64,000 nt of DNA. It comes from Macquaria australasica. Its lineage: Eukaryota; Chordata; Actinopteri; Centrarchiformes; Percichthyidae. Position 1 is the stretch's first letter; each line of letters opens with the position of its first letter. The stretch is taken from NCBI GenBank assembly GCA_005408345.1, contig SEMN01000125.1:992001-1056000 (forward strand), given 5' to 3'. Under the pieces are notes generated by a model that saw only the letters and a program-made list of their open reading frames with translations, did not search any database and had not been told where the DNA came from. This document shows, piece by piece, positions 34,472 to 46,103 of this stretch. The translations under genes and the position numbers were made by a program.

Positions 34472-34735
34472 TAGGCATGCAACTAATGACAATTCCCATT
34501 ATTGATTGATTTGCTATTGATTATTTTCTCAATTAATGAATTACCCGTTTTGTCATTAAAATTGGTGAAAAATGGCCATCACAATATCTTCAATGATTTG
34601 TCCAGCCAAGAGTCCAAACTGCAAAGATATTAATTTCACTATCACTAAAGCAAATCCTCACAATTGAAAGGGCTGAAACCAGATAATGTTTGGCTTTTTT
34701 TTCGGTTAATCAGCTAATAATTTCTACTATATGCA
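34472..34735 (-). mobile_element. decayed MITE, TAGGGCTGCAACTAACG family (copy 3)
   Basis: It starts taggcatgcaactaatgac. The landmarks 'gtgaaaaatggccatcacaat', 'gtccaaactgcaaagatatt' and 'caaatcctcacaattg' follow in family order. The right terminus is diverged and no target duplication is visible. Confidence 0.65.
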
Positions 34736-36214
34736 TAACAGTGGAAATACACATAGAACATCATTCTTACTGGTGATTTTACATACATTTGCCATATCCT
34801 TATATATAAAAATACTTGTAAAAATAAAAATATAATATAAAAATACTTGTAATTTGCAACAGGCCCATTACTGAGTGCATGTAAACACGGCCCTGTCTAG
34901 AAAAAGCTGAAAAATGTTAAGACTAAGGTATAAGAGAAGGTATAGAAAGCACTAATGGGATGAGAAGCCAGACAGATAAATAGAAAGCAGAGCTAAAAGC
35001 AGACACAGACGGTGTGTGTTAGTGAACAGCAGGTTATTCACAGCAGCCCGCAGCCTGACTCCAAACCTCCCAATCAGCACATGAGGCCTGCAGGTGAGAG
35101 GTCACCTCTGTGCAGCTAAACAGAGATGTGCTGTCTCCCCGGAGAGGTGGACTACTCCAGTGCCCTACTATGCAGAGCGCTGCCGTGACCCCGCTGCAAG
35201 GACGACTCCGCTGCACCAGGGGAAAGGCTGGTGACACAGCCGTGAAGCTGGCAAAATGACAGCTTCACTCACTCTGGGTCAAAGTCCAGACGTGTAATCT
35301 GATATAAAAAGAGAGTTCGCACAGGGAGGTAGTGGCTTGAAAAGTCAAAACCATGTAATCACTGGATTATCTCATGAATATTTGTTTTCTTTCTGTATTC
35401 ACTAAAGGGATTTACACTTCGCAACCCTGATAATTTGATAATGAAAGTTGTTAATTGGTGCGGAGGCATGACATGAACTCTTATCAGATGCCACATGGAA
35501 AAGCAAATGTTTACTGGTTGGGCTTTTCCCTCTGAGCAGATATACTCATTAATTTATGACGTCTTACACCCTGTTATGACACTCTTACTATCATCTTGCA
35601 TCACTGTCCCGTGTGAAGAGAAAATCCCTCAACCTAATGAGAGTAGGGGCTCATTTCACAAGGCTGTGGCATTCACATTTGCAAGAAATAGTTTGTGATC
35701 AGCCATGGAAAAAACACAGACGCAGCCAGGGAATGTTTGGTCATGTTTGGTCATGGCAATCATCATCCACTAAATAAACTTTCCCCGTTTAAAAAAACAT
35801 CATGCAGTTCTTATAAGTGTCCACTGCAGGCAGAATTCAACTCATTTAATCTAATAAAAACAGATTAACTTGCGAGGTCCTGTTGCATTTGGAGCTTTCA
35901 CTTGAGATATTTCACAGTGACTCAAACCCAACTGAAGTTAAAGTGAGCAGGATAAGCTTATAGCATGCCAACCCATCTGTCAATGTCACAAGCAATAAAG
36001 AAAAGGGAACACAAAAAGTCTATTCGTAGAGCGGCTTCAAACTCAGGGGTCACGAGATGATTAACAGGATAAGAAAGAACAAATGTTTCTCTGACTTTTC
36101 TTTAACCTTAGCTTTTTCTTGTGAACAACTGGATAGTTTTATCTTAAAATGATTCACATGTGGTGGAACTGTTCACATCTTATTGACATATGTGTGATAA
36201 GGAGACATCGCTTC
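34736..36214. other. unique non-coding stretch with a GC-rich patch
   Basis: A GC-rich patch at 35030-35260 carries a minus ORF (35034-35237) with no recognisable domain and no clear splice sites; it may be only compositional. At 35735-35757 the word ggtcatgttt is duplicated. No gene is identified. Confidence 0.4.
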
Positions 36215-36503
36215 TAGAGCTGAAAAGATTAGTTGATTGATAGAAAGTTATTCAGAAAGTATTTTGATAATCAACTAATTGTTTCACTTATTGTTCAAGC
36301 AATAATGCCAAACGTTCTTGTGTTCTTGCTTCTCAAAGTTATATATGACAGTAAACAGAACCATATTTGGGTTTTTGACTGTTGGTCAGACAAAACAAGC
36401 AATCTGAAAATGTCATCTTGGGCTCTCAGAAATAATAATGACAACTTTAGATTCATCAAATAACTGAGAAAATTGTCAGCAGATTAATAAAAATGCAGCC
36501 CTA
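36215..36503 (+). mobile_element. MITE, TAGGGCTGCAACTAACG family (copy 4)
   Basis: This full-length copy starts tagagctgaaaagattagttgattg and ends aaatgcagcccta. The internal order 'gataatcaactaattgtttcactt', 'gacagtaaacagaa', 'gactgttggtcagacaaaacaagcaa' and 'gggctctcag' defines the family within this window and shows the uninterrupted junction used to recognise the self-insertion at 62.7 kb. The flanks (atcgcttc, cttcttat) show no clean 8-bp duplication. Confidence 0.75.
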
Positions 36504-36877
36504 CTTCTTATAAAGTGTCTGCTAACGTCTTGCTTTTGCATTATATTTGTTTACACTTATGGACATTTCATTTTGAAACAAATGTTTGATTAGTGCCACC
36601 GGTAAGGTTAAAGTCTGTAACTGCGCTATATCAGACACATTTTGCCAAATAATGTGTGGGGTGAGGAGTCGTACATCCCTGCCTGGTGACCTCTGACATC
36701 ACACAGACTTGAATTTATTCACACAGCCTGAAGGAGCATCGTCATCTGTGGCGTAATTGGCTGGTTACATCAGGCCTCTTTGCTGTGGTGACAGCACAGA
36801 CAGAGAAGAAAAGAAAAAAAAGGAAAGGAAAAGAGAGGACGGTGGCTGAGAAGCAAAAGCAGGGAGGGGTAGAAAGA
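36504..36877. other. non-coding stretch
   Basis: No gene is seen. The region becomes purine-rich from 36800 towards the GGGA tract. Confidence 0.4.
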
Positions 36878-36930
36878 GAGGGAGGGAGGGAGGGAGGGAG
36901 GGAGGGAGGGAGGGAGGGAGGGAGGGAGGA
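36878..36930. repeat. (GGGA)n microsatellite, G-quadruplex-prone
   Basis: About 12 uninterrupted GGGA units sit inside a longer purine-rich stretch (about 36800-36990). GGG runs with single-A loops are ideal for G-quadruplex formation. The 133- and 91-codon minus ORFs with Pro-Pro-Ser-Leu repeats are read from this tract and are not genes. Confidence 0.97.
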
Positions 36931-37179
36931 GAGGGAGGTTGTGAGGGATTGGAGGGGGTGAAAAGAACAGGAGAGGTGGGAGGGAAGGAGGTGGGACTGC
37001 CCGTCTCCCGCTGTTTGTTTTTGTTGTGAAATTTAATTCCAGCACAATCTAACCAGGTTTGGGAAACACAGGGGACCCTGCTCCTTCCTTTTCTCCATCC
37101 TCCTCCGTCTCTGTCTTTACTCTCCCTGTTTGAAGAGGCAGGTGGACTGGCTCCACCTTTGCTCACCTATCCACCCCCG

Positions 37180-37536
37180 CACACACACACACACACACAC
37201 ACAGACAGACATGAGAGGTGACCAATCTTCTGCCTCAGCCTCAGTGACGCACAGATGTAAGGTAAACATAAAAAGATACTGATGTGAACATTCATGCATA
37301 TATCCACATGCAGACGAGATACACACACAGGCATCGTACAAATACACAAATATATATATATATATCGATGTACAGCACATGCACACACAGCACACATACA
37401 GCGGTTGACGTCTTGCAGACAGTTGACAGCTGTGTTGAATCATTATGTCAGTGGGTGAGATGGCAGGAGTGTGATTGGGCCTGTGGTTCGGCTTATCAGG
37501 CTTTTACAGCCTAAACCACTTCAAGCCAAATGCACA

Positions 37537-37567
<31 letters not shown>
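37180..37567. repeat. cluster of three microsatellites: (CA)n, (TA)n, (CA)n
   Basis: CA at 37180-37202, TA at 37350-37365 next to tatcgatg, and CA at 37541-37567. The overlapping ORFs at 37117-37514 are read across these and are not genes. Confidence 0.93.
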
Positions 37568-37570
<3 letters not shown>

Positions 37571-39269
37571 CCTAAAACACCTCCGCCTCCCTTTGCCCGC
37601 TGTCAAGGGCACATCTGAGCCCATATTTCTGAAAATCCTTAAAAACACTCACCTGCACCCTTTCCATCTTTCTCTGAGTGCAAACTACTGCCCAACAGCA
37701 CAAACATAATAAACCTAGTTTGTTGATCAATACCATCATTGATTTAGTCATAACTTGAGATTTTCTGGCTTTAAAATCTAACTCTGCAGCCCATTCTCTG
37801 TTTTGGAAGTAAAACCTCAAGGACCTGACATTTTCGCCTCAAAGATGACGTTGTATACTTGCCTTTTCCCCCCCAGAAATGACAGAAAACCTTTTTTTAC
37901 CCACAGGAAGCGACAAAGTAAAATACAAAACTGTGGAGAGTTCTCCGCCCATTAATATACACCTCAGTAAGCCTCTTCACTACCCGTCCCCTCACCAGCA
38001 GCTAAGAATGTAAAATTTTGCTTAGGTTCTGCAAAATTTATACTATTACTCCCAGTACCATCTTAAAAAGTTGCCAAGTTTAATTTTAGCCTCTCCCACA
38101 CACACACACACACATTCTCACAATCTCTAGCTCCCTCATTTCCTCCACCCCGCCTGTGCTCAGCCGCTGCCTGGTGGGACTCCATATTAGTTTTCTCAGG
38201 AGACCTTGATCAATCATACAACTGGTCCGAACTCGGAGAATCGGCTAATAGCACGAGCTGCGTGACTCTAGATGAAAAATGGACAGATAAGATCAGAAAA
38301 ATCTGTCAAAACAAAGTCTATTTATGAGTCCATAGAGGGACTGTGGAAACAGGAGCTTTGTATGCCCATGTATATGTTTATAGGGATGTGGGGGGGGTAC
38401 GTGTGTTGTAACTGAGAAAGCTGGATAAACTCCTCTGGTGGATACACTATTATCTGGCTCATATAATTCAAGAACATGCTCGTCTGTCCTGGAAGAAGCT
38501 TTGCTAGCTTGAATGACGCAATAACTTCCGTGTGTGCGTGTGTGTGTGTGTCAATATCCCCGGGGATCTTTTGATCCAGATTCTTCAATCTTCAGTCACA
38601 CACACACACACACTCACACTCACAAGACACAGTCCTACTATTAATACTCCTCCTCTGAGCTCTTTCCTTTCATCATGCCTCGAGGCCTCGCATCTCTCCA
38701 TCTCACGAGCTAAAATATGACACCACAATTAGAAGAAATCCTTTATAGGCTCGATCAGATCCAGAGTTAAGACGAAAGCAAAGACACTCTCTTCAAAAGA
38801 TTTGGATTTACTGGATTTGATCGTCTCCCTGTAGCTGATTAGCGAGGCATGCTTAGGTGATGAACAACAGCAGTCAAACAGAGATTCACACACCCTGCGG
38901 CACATCTATTCGCATTATCAAATCAAACAGTGGAAGAATATTAAGAGGAAATGAGAAAACTTGTCTGTTGGCGATATTTTAGCTGCTGCCATGAATGCCA
39001 CATGTCATTTATGGGACCAGGGTAAAGTAGAGCTGAAGAGTAAATGTAAAATATCAGTTTTTTCAATTGAAATTGCAATTATTTTCTATAATCTAAAACT
39101 CAAATGTTTTAATGTTGTTCTTTTATATTTTGTGTTATCTCTCTATGTTTGACCACTTCTTGAAATCCCGGTTTTTACTGCATTTTCTGTGTATGATGTT
39201 CTTTTAATTATTAGAAATTATAAATAAATTATTATTTTTGTTTTATTTCTCTATGATTCACTATCTTTG
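37568..39269. other. non-coding stretch with short CA/GT tracts
   Basis: Small CA/GT tracts lie at 38097-38114, 38529-38551 and 38597-38613. No gene or transposon is recognised. Confidence 0.45.
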
Positions 39270-39373
39270 CACCTATATTATATGGTATTGTATTTTAGTG
39301 AAGCACCTTTTAACTCTGGTTTGGAAAAGCACTATAAAAATAAAGGTTGGTGGTGGTGGTGGTGGTGGTGGTT
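39270..39373 (+). mobile_element. repeat tail ending in (GGT)n
   Basis: The sequence 'tgaagcaccttttaactctggtttggaaaagcactataaaaataaagg' is a recurrent teleost repeat tail. It is followed by about nine GGT units (39345-39373), as if the microsatellite grew from the tail. A related tail occurs at 47300-47355. Confidence 0.45.
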
Positions 39374-41304
39374 GTGGCTGTTGTTGTCACAAACCTAATC
39401 TAGTATCTACATGGAGAAATCTGCTACAATAATGCAGTTACACTTCAAATTAAACTGTGCTAGTTTTCAAGAGAGAGGTTTACCAATTAAGCACAATAGT
39501 CAAATAGTCAATACTTTTCAACAAATAAAAATAATATTTGAATGTGGCTACATAGTTTTGACATGTGACTGATGGCCCCAAATAATATAGTTGACAGCTC
39601 AACACTTTGGCTGCTTGAGCTAATGTTAGCTTCACAGACTGACAGGACAGTCACCTAGCTAGCTAGCTGCTAACTAGTTACCTGTTTGAAACTGACATGG
39701 TTGGGTCAGCTACGTCCTTTATCTAAAGAAAGGTAAACAGCAAAAAGACACAGTCCACTCTCTATCTTTTAAAATATCAAAATAATACAGACTTGAGGAA
39801 ACCGTCTTTGGCCGAGTGTAAAGTCCAGACACCAGCATGCATCAAGCGTTCTAACCAGAGTTTCATTTTGTAGTTTGACCAACTCGTTAAATTAAAGTTA
39901 ATTGGATACACCTGACCTAATCTGCCGACAGCGGAAATAATTTCACTGCCATCTAAAACTTTCACCGAGCTTGCAAATAACAGCTCTTGCAATTTGAACA
40001 TTTGATTTTTCACATTGCAATTTTAGTTTAAAAAAAAGATTAAAAAGGAAACGCAGCTTAGATATTTAGCTTTTTAAAGTTTCATTGTCTCTATAATGTT
40101 TCTGTGTTACTTTATTATTCATGACTGGCAGAACTGACTACAGGTTATTCACTCTCTCACACACACACATACACACACACTCACACTGAAGAGCCCTATT
40201 GGTATGCAAGGCAAGCATTATCCACAAAGACAGAACGAAACTGTAATGATCCTGTTGAGAAAATTGGGCTGTTGCAGCAGGAAATAGTAATGAGATACAA
40301 CAAGAAAGATGGATACAAAGACGGATACAAAGGATGATTATAGGCTATCACTGACATTTCAAATGTAGGCATGCATGTAAAGGTATGGTTTATTAGGTAT
40401 GTGGGCTATCATAATGAGATCAGCTGCTGGCACAAATAGCAGACTAATGCGCATCATTTCTGTCCAGTCCATCACACAACACAATACTTCACTCTGAAAA
40501 AAACACATCTCTTTATGCATTGAGAAGCTAATACACAAAGGAAAGAAGCGGCATGACTCTGCTCTTTTGTAAATCAAAACACATAAGCTCATTCTCCCTC
40601 TATAAAAGAGACTCAGGTTCAAAGTCAAGCGGTTCTTACCAGAGGATTTCACTTTTTTCCAGACACAAAAAAGAAAAAACCAAAGAATTTTTCATTACAG
40701 TGTGAAACTGCTCTTGAACCTCCGTCGGTCAACACCCGTTTTCTGGCCGTCACTCAGAGCACGACTGATTGCTCTGAGTTTGAAATGACAGGTCACTAAA
40801 TGGGCACCACAGGATCCTGATCAGCCCTCTGATCAAACCCCCACCAGCTCAGTCTGTTTCTGCAGCTACAATACTAAACCTAAATTAAACGAACTTGAGA
40901 AAATATGTGAAAAATGTAACACTAAATTGATCCTCATAGGAAAACTCTGGAGCTCGTAGGGAGCTCATAGTGAGTTTCAGCAGATGCCAGTTGGCACAGC
41001 TAATCCTGTTGGAGAAGGATCTCTCAAACTCCTACACAACCTAGCACCATTTCTGTCAACTTAACTTATAAATATGTGCCACATGTATGAATCAAACTAT
41101 GGATGCTATCAATTAATTGATGATTGGCTAACCCCTTTCAGAATCTGATTGAATTTGAAGTATTTCTCAGTATTTGTCACTCAAAATTGTAGCGTCTGAC
41201 TTCTCAGCCTAAAAAAGTACAGTTTGAGTTTTTGTTGTTTCTAACTTTAGTTACAAATGATCAAAGTTGAATCCAAGTGGAGTCAATAAGGGATTTGAAA
41301 GCAA
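39374..41304. other. non-coding stretch
   Basis: No gene is recognised. 'cctagctagctagctgctaactag' at 39655-39680 is a local CTAG-rich palindromic patch of the kind common in fish repeats. A short CA tract lies at 40160-40182. The minus ORFs at 39777-40013 and 40359-40652 have no domain. Confidence 0.4.
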
Positions 41305-41660
41305 GGCAAGGCAGCTTTATTTATATAGAACATTTCAAACACAGAGGCAATTTAAAGTGCTTTACATAGGCAAAGAAAAGCATTAGAATGACATTCAAAA
41401 CAATGAGAATAAAATAAAGATAGAATAAAATGAAATTTTAATATGAGATAAAAATGAGATAAAATGAAATAAAATATAGTTACAGTGCACTGACAGTGCA
41501 GTAAGAAGTTGTAAGTTGCGAATGCAACGAAGGAAATAAAAGTGCATTAGAGAAACCAATCAAGTAAAGGCACAGGAGAACAGCAGATGTTTTGATTTAG
41601 ATTTGAAAGTGGCTAAAGTTGGGGTGCATTTTAGAGTTTGGGTGATAGCGGTGTGTCTGT
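41305..41660. mobile_element. dispersed repeat ('gcaaggcagctttatttatatag')
   Basis: 'aaggcagctttatttatatagaacatttc' followed by 'caatttaaagtgctttacatagg' is a widely dispersed teleost repeat. The following AT-rich part (41395-41480, repeats of 'gataaaatgaaat') and 'tttgaaagtggctaaagttggggtgcattttagag' continue the same element type. It is non-coding and family not named. Confidence 0.6.
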
Positions 41661-42479
41661 CTTTTTTTTTAATCCTACCATTGGGATGTGCCAAAGTCAG
41701 AAATCTTCCAAGTCTATGCATAGTGGCTATAAATACATATATAACCAATTTACTTGGCTTGTTTAGCAAAAACAGCCAATCGCAACTTTTTAAACAAGGC
41801 TTTCATGGAGGAAAAAAACAGGCATTTTGTAAATTATTGATCATTAACATAGGCAAAGACCAGTTAAGGAAGCTGCTTAAAAACGTGCATCCCTTGATCA
41901 AACCACTTTTATTTTGTTAAAATGGCAACTGTCCGTTCTATTTGAGGCCTTGCTGCTCGCAGTATGACAGTGAAGTTGATGAAACTAGAGATTTGCAGAG
42001 TTTATATGCCTTGGATAACAACAGATAATTACTACTATCCTAGATAATCCTAGAAAAATACTACCAGGGTCATATGCCCCTATCAGATAGTATTTGCTGG
42101 TTATCTAATGTATAACCCTGTAGTTCTGCTGAAGACGGAGCACCATGAGCCACTTTCTATCATTACCTTCAAGCACCTCACATCACCCTGTGCCTCCGAA
42201 ATCATTTCGCTCCTCTATTACCTCTAATTTGATCTTATCTTGAAGAAAGAAAAATCCCTTTAACCACTTACCGTATCGTAGCACTTATTTCTAAAAATTA
42301 TTTTACCAACACTGGCCTGCATAATAATTTGAGTCATAGAGTCATACTGCTGGGGCTTTACTACCGCTGTCCTGTTATTTTAGTGATATTACTTAAATTG
42401 AGCTGAAGTTAATCTTACTCTATTGCACTATTCTATGGTGCACTGCCTGTGAGTGTCAGCTAATAAATGGAGTATGAAA
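41661..42479. other. unique non-coding stretch
   Basis: No gene or repeat is recognised. The plus ORF at 41603-41920 starts within the repeat above and has no domain. Confidence 0.4.
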
Positions 42480-42960
42480 AATCACCCTTCAAGAAAGGAA
42501 AGCCGGCATTCAAATCAGGCTTTCCAAATTATTAACACTACCCCTCATTACTACCAATAATTGTATACTGAATATTGTCTCTCAGTAGGCCAATGGGCCA
42601 ATTAAACAAAAAATGAAGAGTAATTTGCTCTCACAATGCTCACTGACTCTGCAGTGGTATCTGAAAATCATGCCCTACAGTGTATTTGATCTGCTTTAGA
42701 TAAGAGCATCCCAAATTGATATAAATTGCAATCCATTAACTGTGCCTCTGAACTAATACTATAAAGTGTATGCATCTCCTTTATTCTGGTTTCTGAACTG
42801 GATTCCCTTGGATTCTGATTGAAATGGTAATCACCAGTCCCCTTGCTGCTTCTCTGTAAGGAATGAGGCAGCTCAAGCTCCCCCCACCCAAAAGTGACCC
42901 CTTTCAGTTAGCCTTCAAAGGGCCTTGACAGTGAATGGCCTGACAGTTACTACCAGGAAC
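42480..42960. promoter_or_regulatory. candidate cis-regulatory block
   Basis: A repeat-free block with a tandem CCAAT pair (42590-42594 and 42598-42602, in ccaatgggccaattaaac), homeodomain-like cores and long runs of mixed words. It has no open frame. Its texture resembles conserved non-coding elements that flank developmental genes, but this is unverified. Confidence 0.28.
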
Positions 42961-43070
42961 AGAAGAAGAGCTCACTGTCAGTCCATCATCGGCGGTGGTG
43001 ACATGTAAGGAAATTCAAGGTTACACTTTACTGTTTCCGCTTGAGTGTGAAGACGTGCCACTGAAGAGGT

Positions 43071-43075
<5 letters not shown>

Positions 43076-43156
<81 letters not shown>
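43076..43156. repeat. (TA)n microsatellite, 81 bp uninterrupted
   Basis: About 40 TA units without a single interruption are followed by CACATACATACATA. The Tyr-Ile ORFs on both strands come from this tract. Confidence 0.98.
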
Positions 43157-43165
<9 letters not shown>

Positions 43166-43419
43166 ATACATAAATAGGGGTAAACATAAACAGGACGATT
43201 GAGATAAAAACACAAAGCAGCAGAGAGACAAATACATAAAACAAAAAGGAGCAGAAGCATTACAAAATAACTCTAAAAGTGAAAACTGTACACTCATGTG
43301 TTGACAATTCAGAGGTATCGCAGACAAATACTTTGCATGTGTCTTAGCCGTTAGTTTCTGTTGATTAAAATGCACCAAACAGATTAAGTGGTCTTGTTTT
43401 TTTTACTACCGCTGAGTGT
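43157..43419. other. non-coding stretch
   Basis: No gene is seen between the TA tract and the next block. Confidence 0.4.
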
Positions 43420-43670
43420 GTGCTATAATGAGCCTGTTTTTGGGTGGTGGCTGTTGTAATGAGGCATTCAAAATTACACTACTGTAAGAGAAGGCAGGGA
43501 GAATTAGGCCTGAATAAAGGGTAGGAGTGTTTTTTTAATGCCATTCAGGCTCAGCAAAGCCTTTTGCTTTGAGGGGAAAAGGAGGAAATTCTCCACATGC
43601 TCATCTTCCTGTCATCGCCTTCCCATTGTTTAGAAATGTCACATGCTCATACAGTGAAGGTAAATAGTTG
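43420..43670. promoter_or_regulatory. candidate cis-regulatory block
   Basis: Repeat-free sequence with words such as 'taatgaggcattcaaaattac', 'tttttaatgccattcaggctc' and 'cattgttt' (SOX-like). There is no credible ORF. Inferred only from composition and motif density. Confidence 0.25.
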
Positions 43671-45366
43671 ACTTTTAATCACAGGTAAATTGAAGGAGCA
43701 GAGCTGCTGAGTGGAGGAGTCTTAGTTTGTTGCTTTAAACAGTTGGCAAAAGACCAAGAGCACATAAAAAGACATCTGTGCTTTCTGTTAAAATGCCAAG
43801 GACTGGGACAAATGTCTATCTGTAACATGCAATACATAGTGATAATGTATTCTGCTTTTTGCTGTATTCAAAGAGAGTCAAATACCTCACATAGCCGCCC
43901 CCCCCCCCAAATCTTAATCGGCTTCAGTTATTACCGTGCGTTCAAAACAATTAGCTTAATGAGCAGCAGAGACTGCTTATCTGACTTTTTTTGCCCTGAA
44001 TTTCACCTCTCAGGCCACATAAAGGCATCTATCGCAGAGGTTTTCAGTGGGAGGCTCCAAACTGTTTCTGGGGAGGCTCAGTGAATGGAAGTGAAAAAAT
44101 ATTAAATTAGTTATTATATACTATCTTGGCTCAATTGTTGAGTGTCTATGAGATCAAATAACATAATCATGATCCCATAGGCATCCAGGAATTGAGCGAA
44201 ACTAAGCAAGTAAACAAGTAAGTAAAGTCTCAGACTTTACAAACCCCTGGTCTATCGTATTGGTAAAGGTTGTTGGGGCTGTAGGAATACCTGCAGACAT
44301 TACTTAGAGCTGAATAAAAGTTAAAACAAACTTCCTTTTTCGGTCCATGTTTTTATCTACGGTAAATGTTCTCCTAAAAAGACGCTAGAATTGAACATCA
44401 GTCCAAGACGAGACAGTAAAGCACAGTGCTCTTTGAAGAAGAGATGCAAATACAGCATATATACTACAGTTATTATTAAAAGCACAATACACAGACAGAC
44501 AGACACACAGAGAGACAGAGAGAGACTATGATGATTTATACCAAGATATCAAAGCGGTGTGCAAAGACTCCAATGTTGCAGAGTCCAGGTATCTTTGCAT
44601 AAATTACTTGCTCACTGCTGGTAAGTGTTTTTTATTTCTCTATTATGTTTATAATTCGCCACCTCCTGTAGCTGAAGAAGCGGCCATAACAGACAAGATA
44701 GTTTAATTAAGACAAATAGAGTAAATCTCCAGCACCTCAATAAGGGAAATGGGACGTTTTTCTCAGTTTAGGGTGGAAATAAAAATTGATATAAAATTTA
44801 TGTGTAACTTTTTTAATACAAAGAGTTTCCCTACTCATCTAAAAATCAACATTATTTTTTCTTCTGACTTAATTTAGGTATACATGTGAGTGGATTTTAT
44901 GTGCACCAGTTTAAGCTATTGTGTGCAATGAAATGCTAATAAACATTTGGTCACAAAATACAACATCTGCATAAACAATTTGCATTTATAATTATGATTT
45001 GCATGTATAACAAGCAGGTTGGTAGACACATTATGTCTAGGCTCGACACCAGAATAGCTGTGTGGACATGGCATGATTGCAGTCTGTCAAAATGAAGAGA
45101 AAAGACACCTTTACATATCCTCAATGGGAAAACAGATGACTCAGAAGTGTAGTTAAACATCAATCTCAAAACAACAACCTTAGATCCAACTCTGCTTTAG
45201 TAATGTGCAATACACCAATGCTTCATTGTGTCCATAGTGACCTGCTGTCCGGCTGGGGTGTGCATATCTCATAAGAATTTTAAATGATTAACAGGGTGAA
45301 CTAGATTTTGTATCATTGTGTGTCAGTGCCATCTATGAATAACAAGTTGGATGAACAGAGGAGATG
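43671..45366. other. unique non-coding stretch
   Basis: No gene or transposon is recognised. A short degenerate CAGA/GA tract lies at 44490-44525 and a C-run at 43899-43908. The 113-codon plus ORF at 43743-44084 has no domain. Confidence 0.4.
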
Positions 45367-45374
45367 CATTGTAC

Positions 45375-45595
45375 TACAGCTGAAATGATCAGTCAAACAT
45401 TTGCTGGTGTGAGCTGCTTTTGTGTTTTACATCATTGTGAACTGAATATCTTTGGCCTGTTTATCAGATAAAACAAGCAATGGGAATATGTCACCTTGAA
45501 CTCGTCGCAATTTTCTGACATTTTATAGACTGAGCGATTGATCAATTAATCTGCAGTTGAATCGATAATGAAAATAATTGTTAGTTGCGGCCCTA
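45375..45595 (+). mobile_element. MITE, TAGGGCTGCAACTAACG family (copy 5), with 8-bp target duplication
   Basis: A 221-bp copy starts tacagctgaaatgatcagtc and ends gttagttgcggccccta-like (gttgcggcccta). It is flanked by exact 8-bp direct repeats cattgtac (45367-45374 and 45596-45603). The 8-bp duplication and the (C/T)AGGG ends support a hAT-type MITE. Its right-hand duplication is shared with the next element. Confidence 0.88.
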
Positions 45596-45603
45596 CATTG
45601 TAC

Positions 45604-46095
45604 CATAGACTGTATATAAAGATGGACGACATGACAGCTCCCCAAAAGTGAAGCCAAAACATCTCGATCGCCCCCTGGTGGCTGGCTGCAGTATAGGTCA
45701 TAAATCCCGCCTCCTCCATGTTAGCGGATGGGACATGGGCCAAACTGAAAAATAAAACAAATTTTCCATAAATGGTTTCTGTCATTTTAGGTAGCTCTTA
45801 TCCCTCTGGTGTTTGTTCAAGTGTTCATTTTTCTGATAAGTTTGGGTTTAATTAGTTATTTGATGCTATAAAAAGGTGGTGTCACATCATGATTGACAAC
45901 TATGAGCGTGCTTGCGATTGGTTCGGGTGGATGTATAGGCGGGATATCGACATGGATCACTACTGCGCAGACTCTGGCTCCAAATGACATATACAGCGCA
46001 AGATGGCAGCGCCCGTATCCAGGATATTTTGACTTCATTTTTGTACAGTATGGGGGAAGTAGAGACACGTCATCCATCTTTATATACAGTCTATG
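45604..46095. mobile_element. hAT-type MITE with 30-bp TIRs and 8-bp target duplication
   Basis: The 492-bp element has terminal inverted repeats that begin catagactgtatataaag, matching at 28 of 30 positions (45604-45633 against the complement of 46066-46095). It is flanked by cattgtac on both sides (45596-45603 and 46096-46103). The interior holds 'cgatcgccccctggtggctgg' and a YY1-like caagatggcag (about 45999-46009). It has no transposase. The ORFs on either strand (45546-45785, 45856-46123) are element sequence. This is an abundant teleost MITE type. Confidence 0.92.
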
Positions 46096-46103
46096 CATTG
46101 TAC

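Noticed and set aside
36765..37166. 133-codon proline-rich minus-strand ORF
   Set aside because: The proline-rich part is the complement of the (GGGA)n tract.
43021..43378. ORFs on both strands coding Tyr-Ile repeats
   Set aside because: They are the translation of the TA microsatellite.
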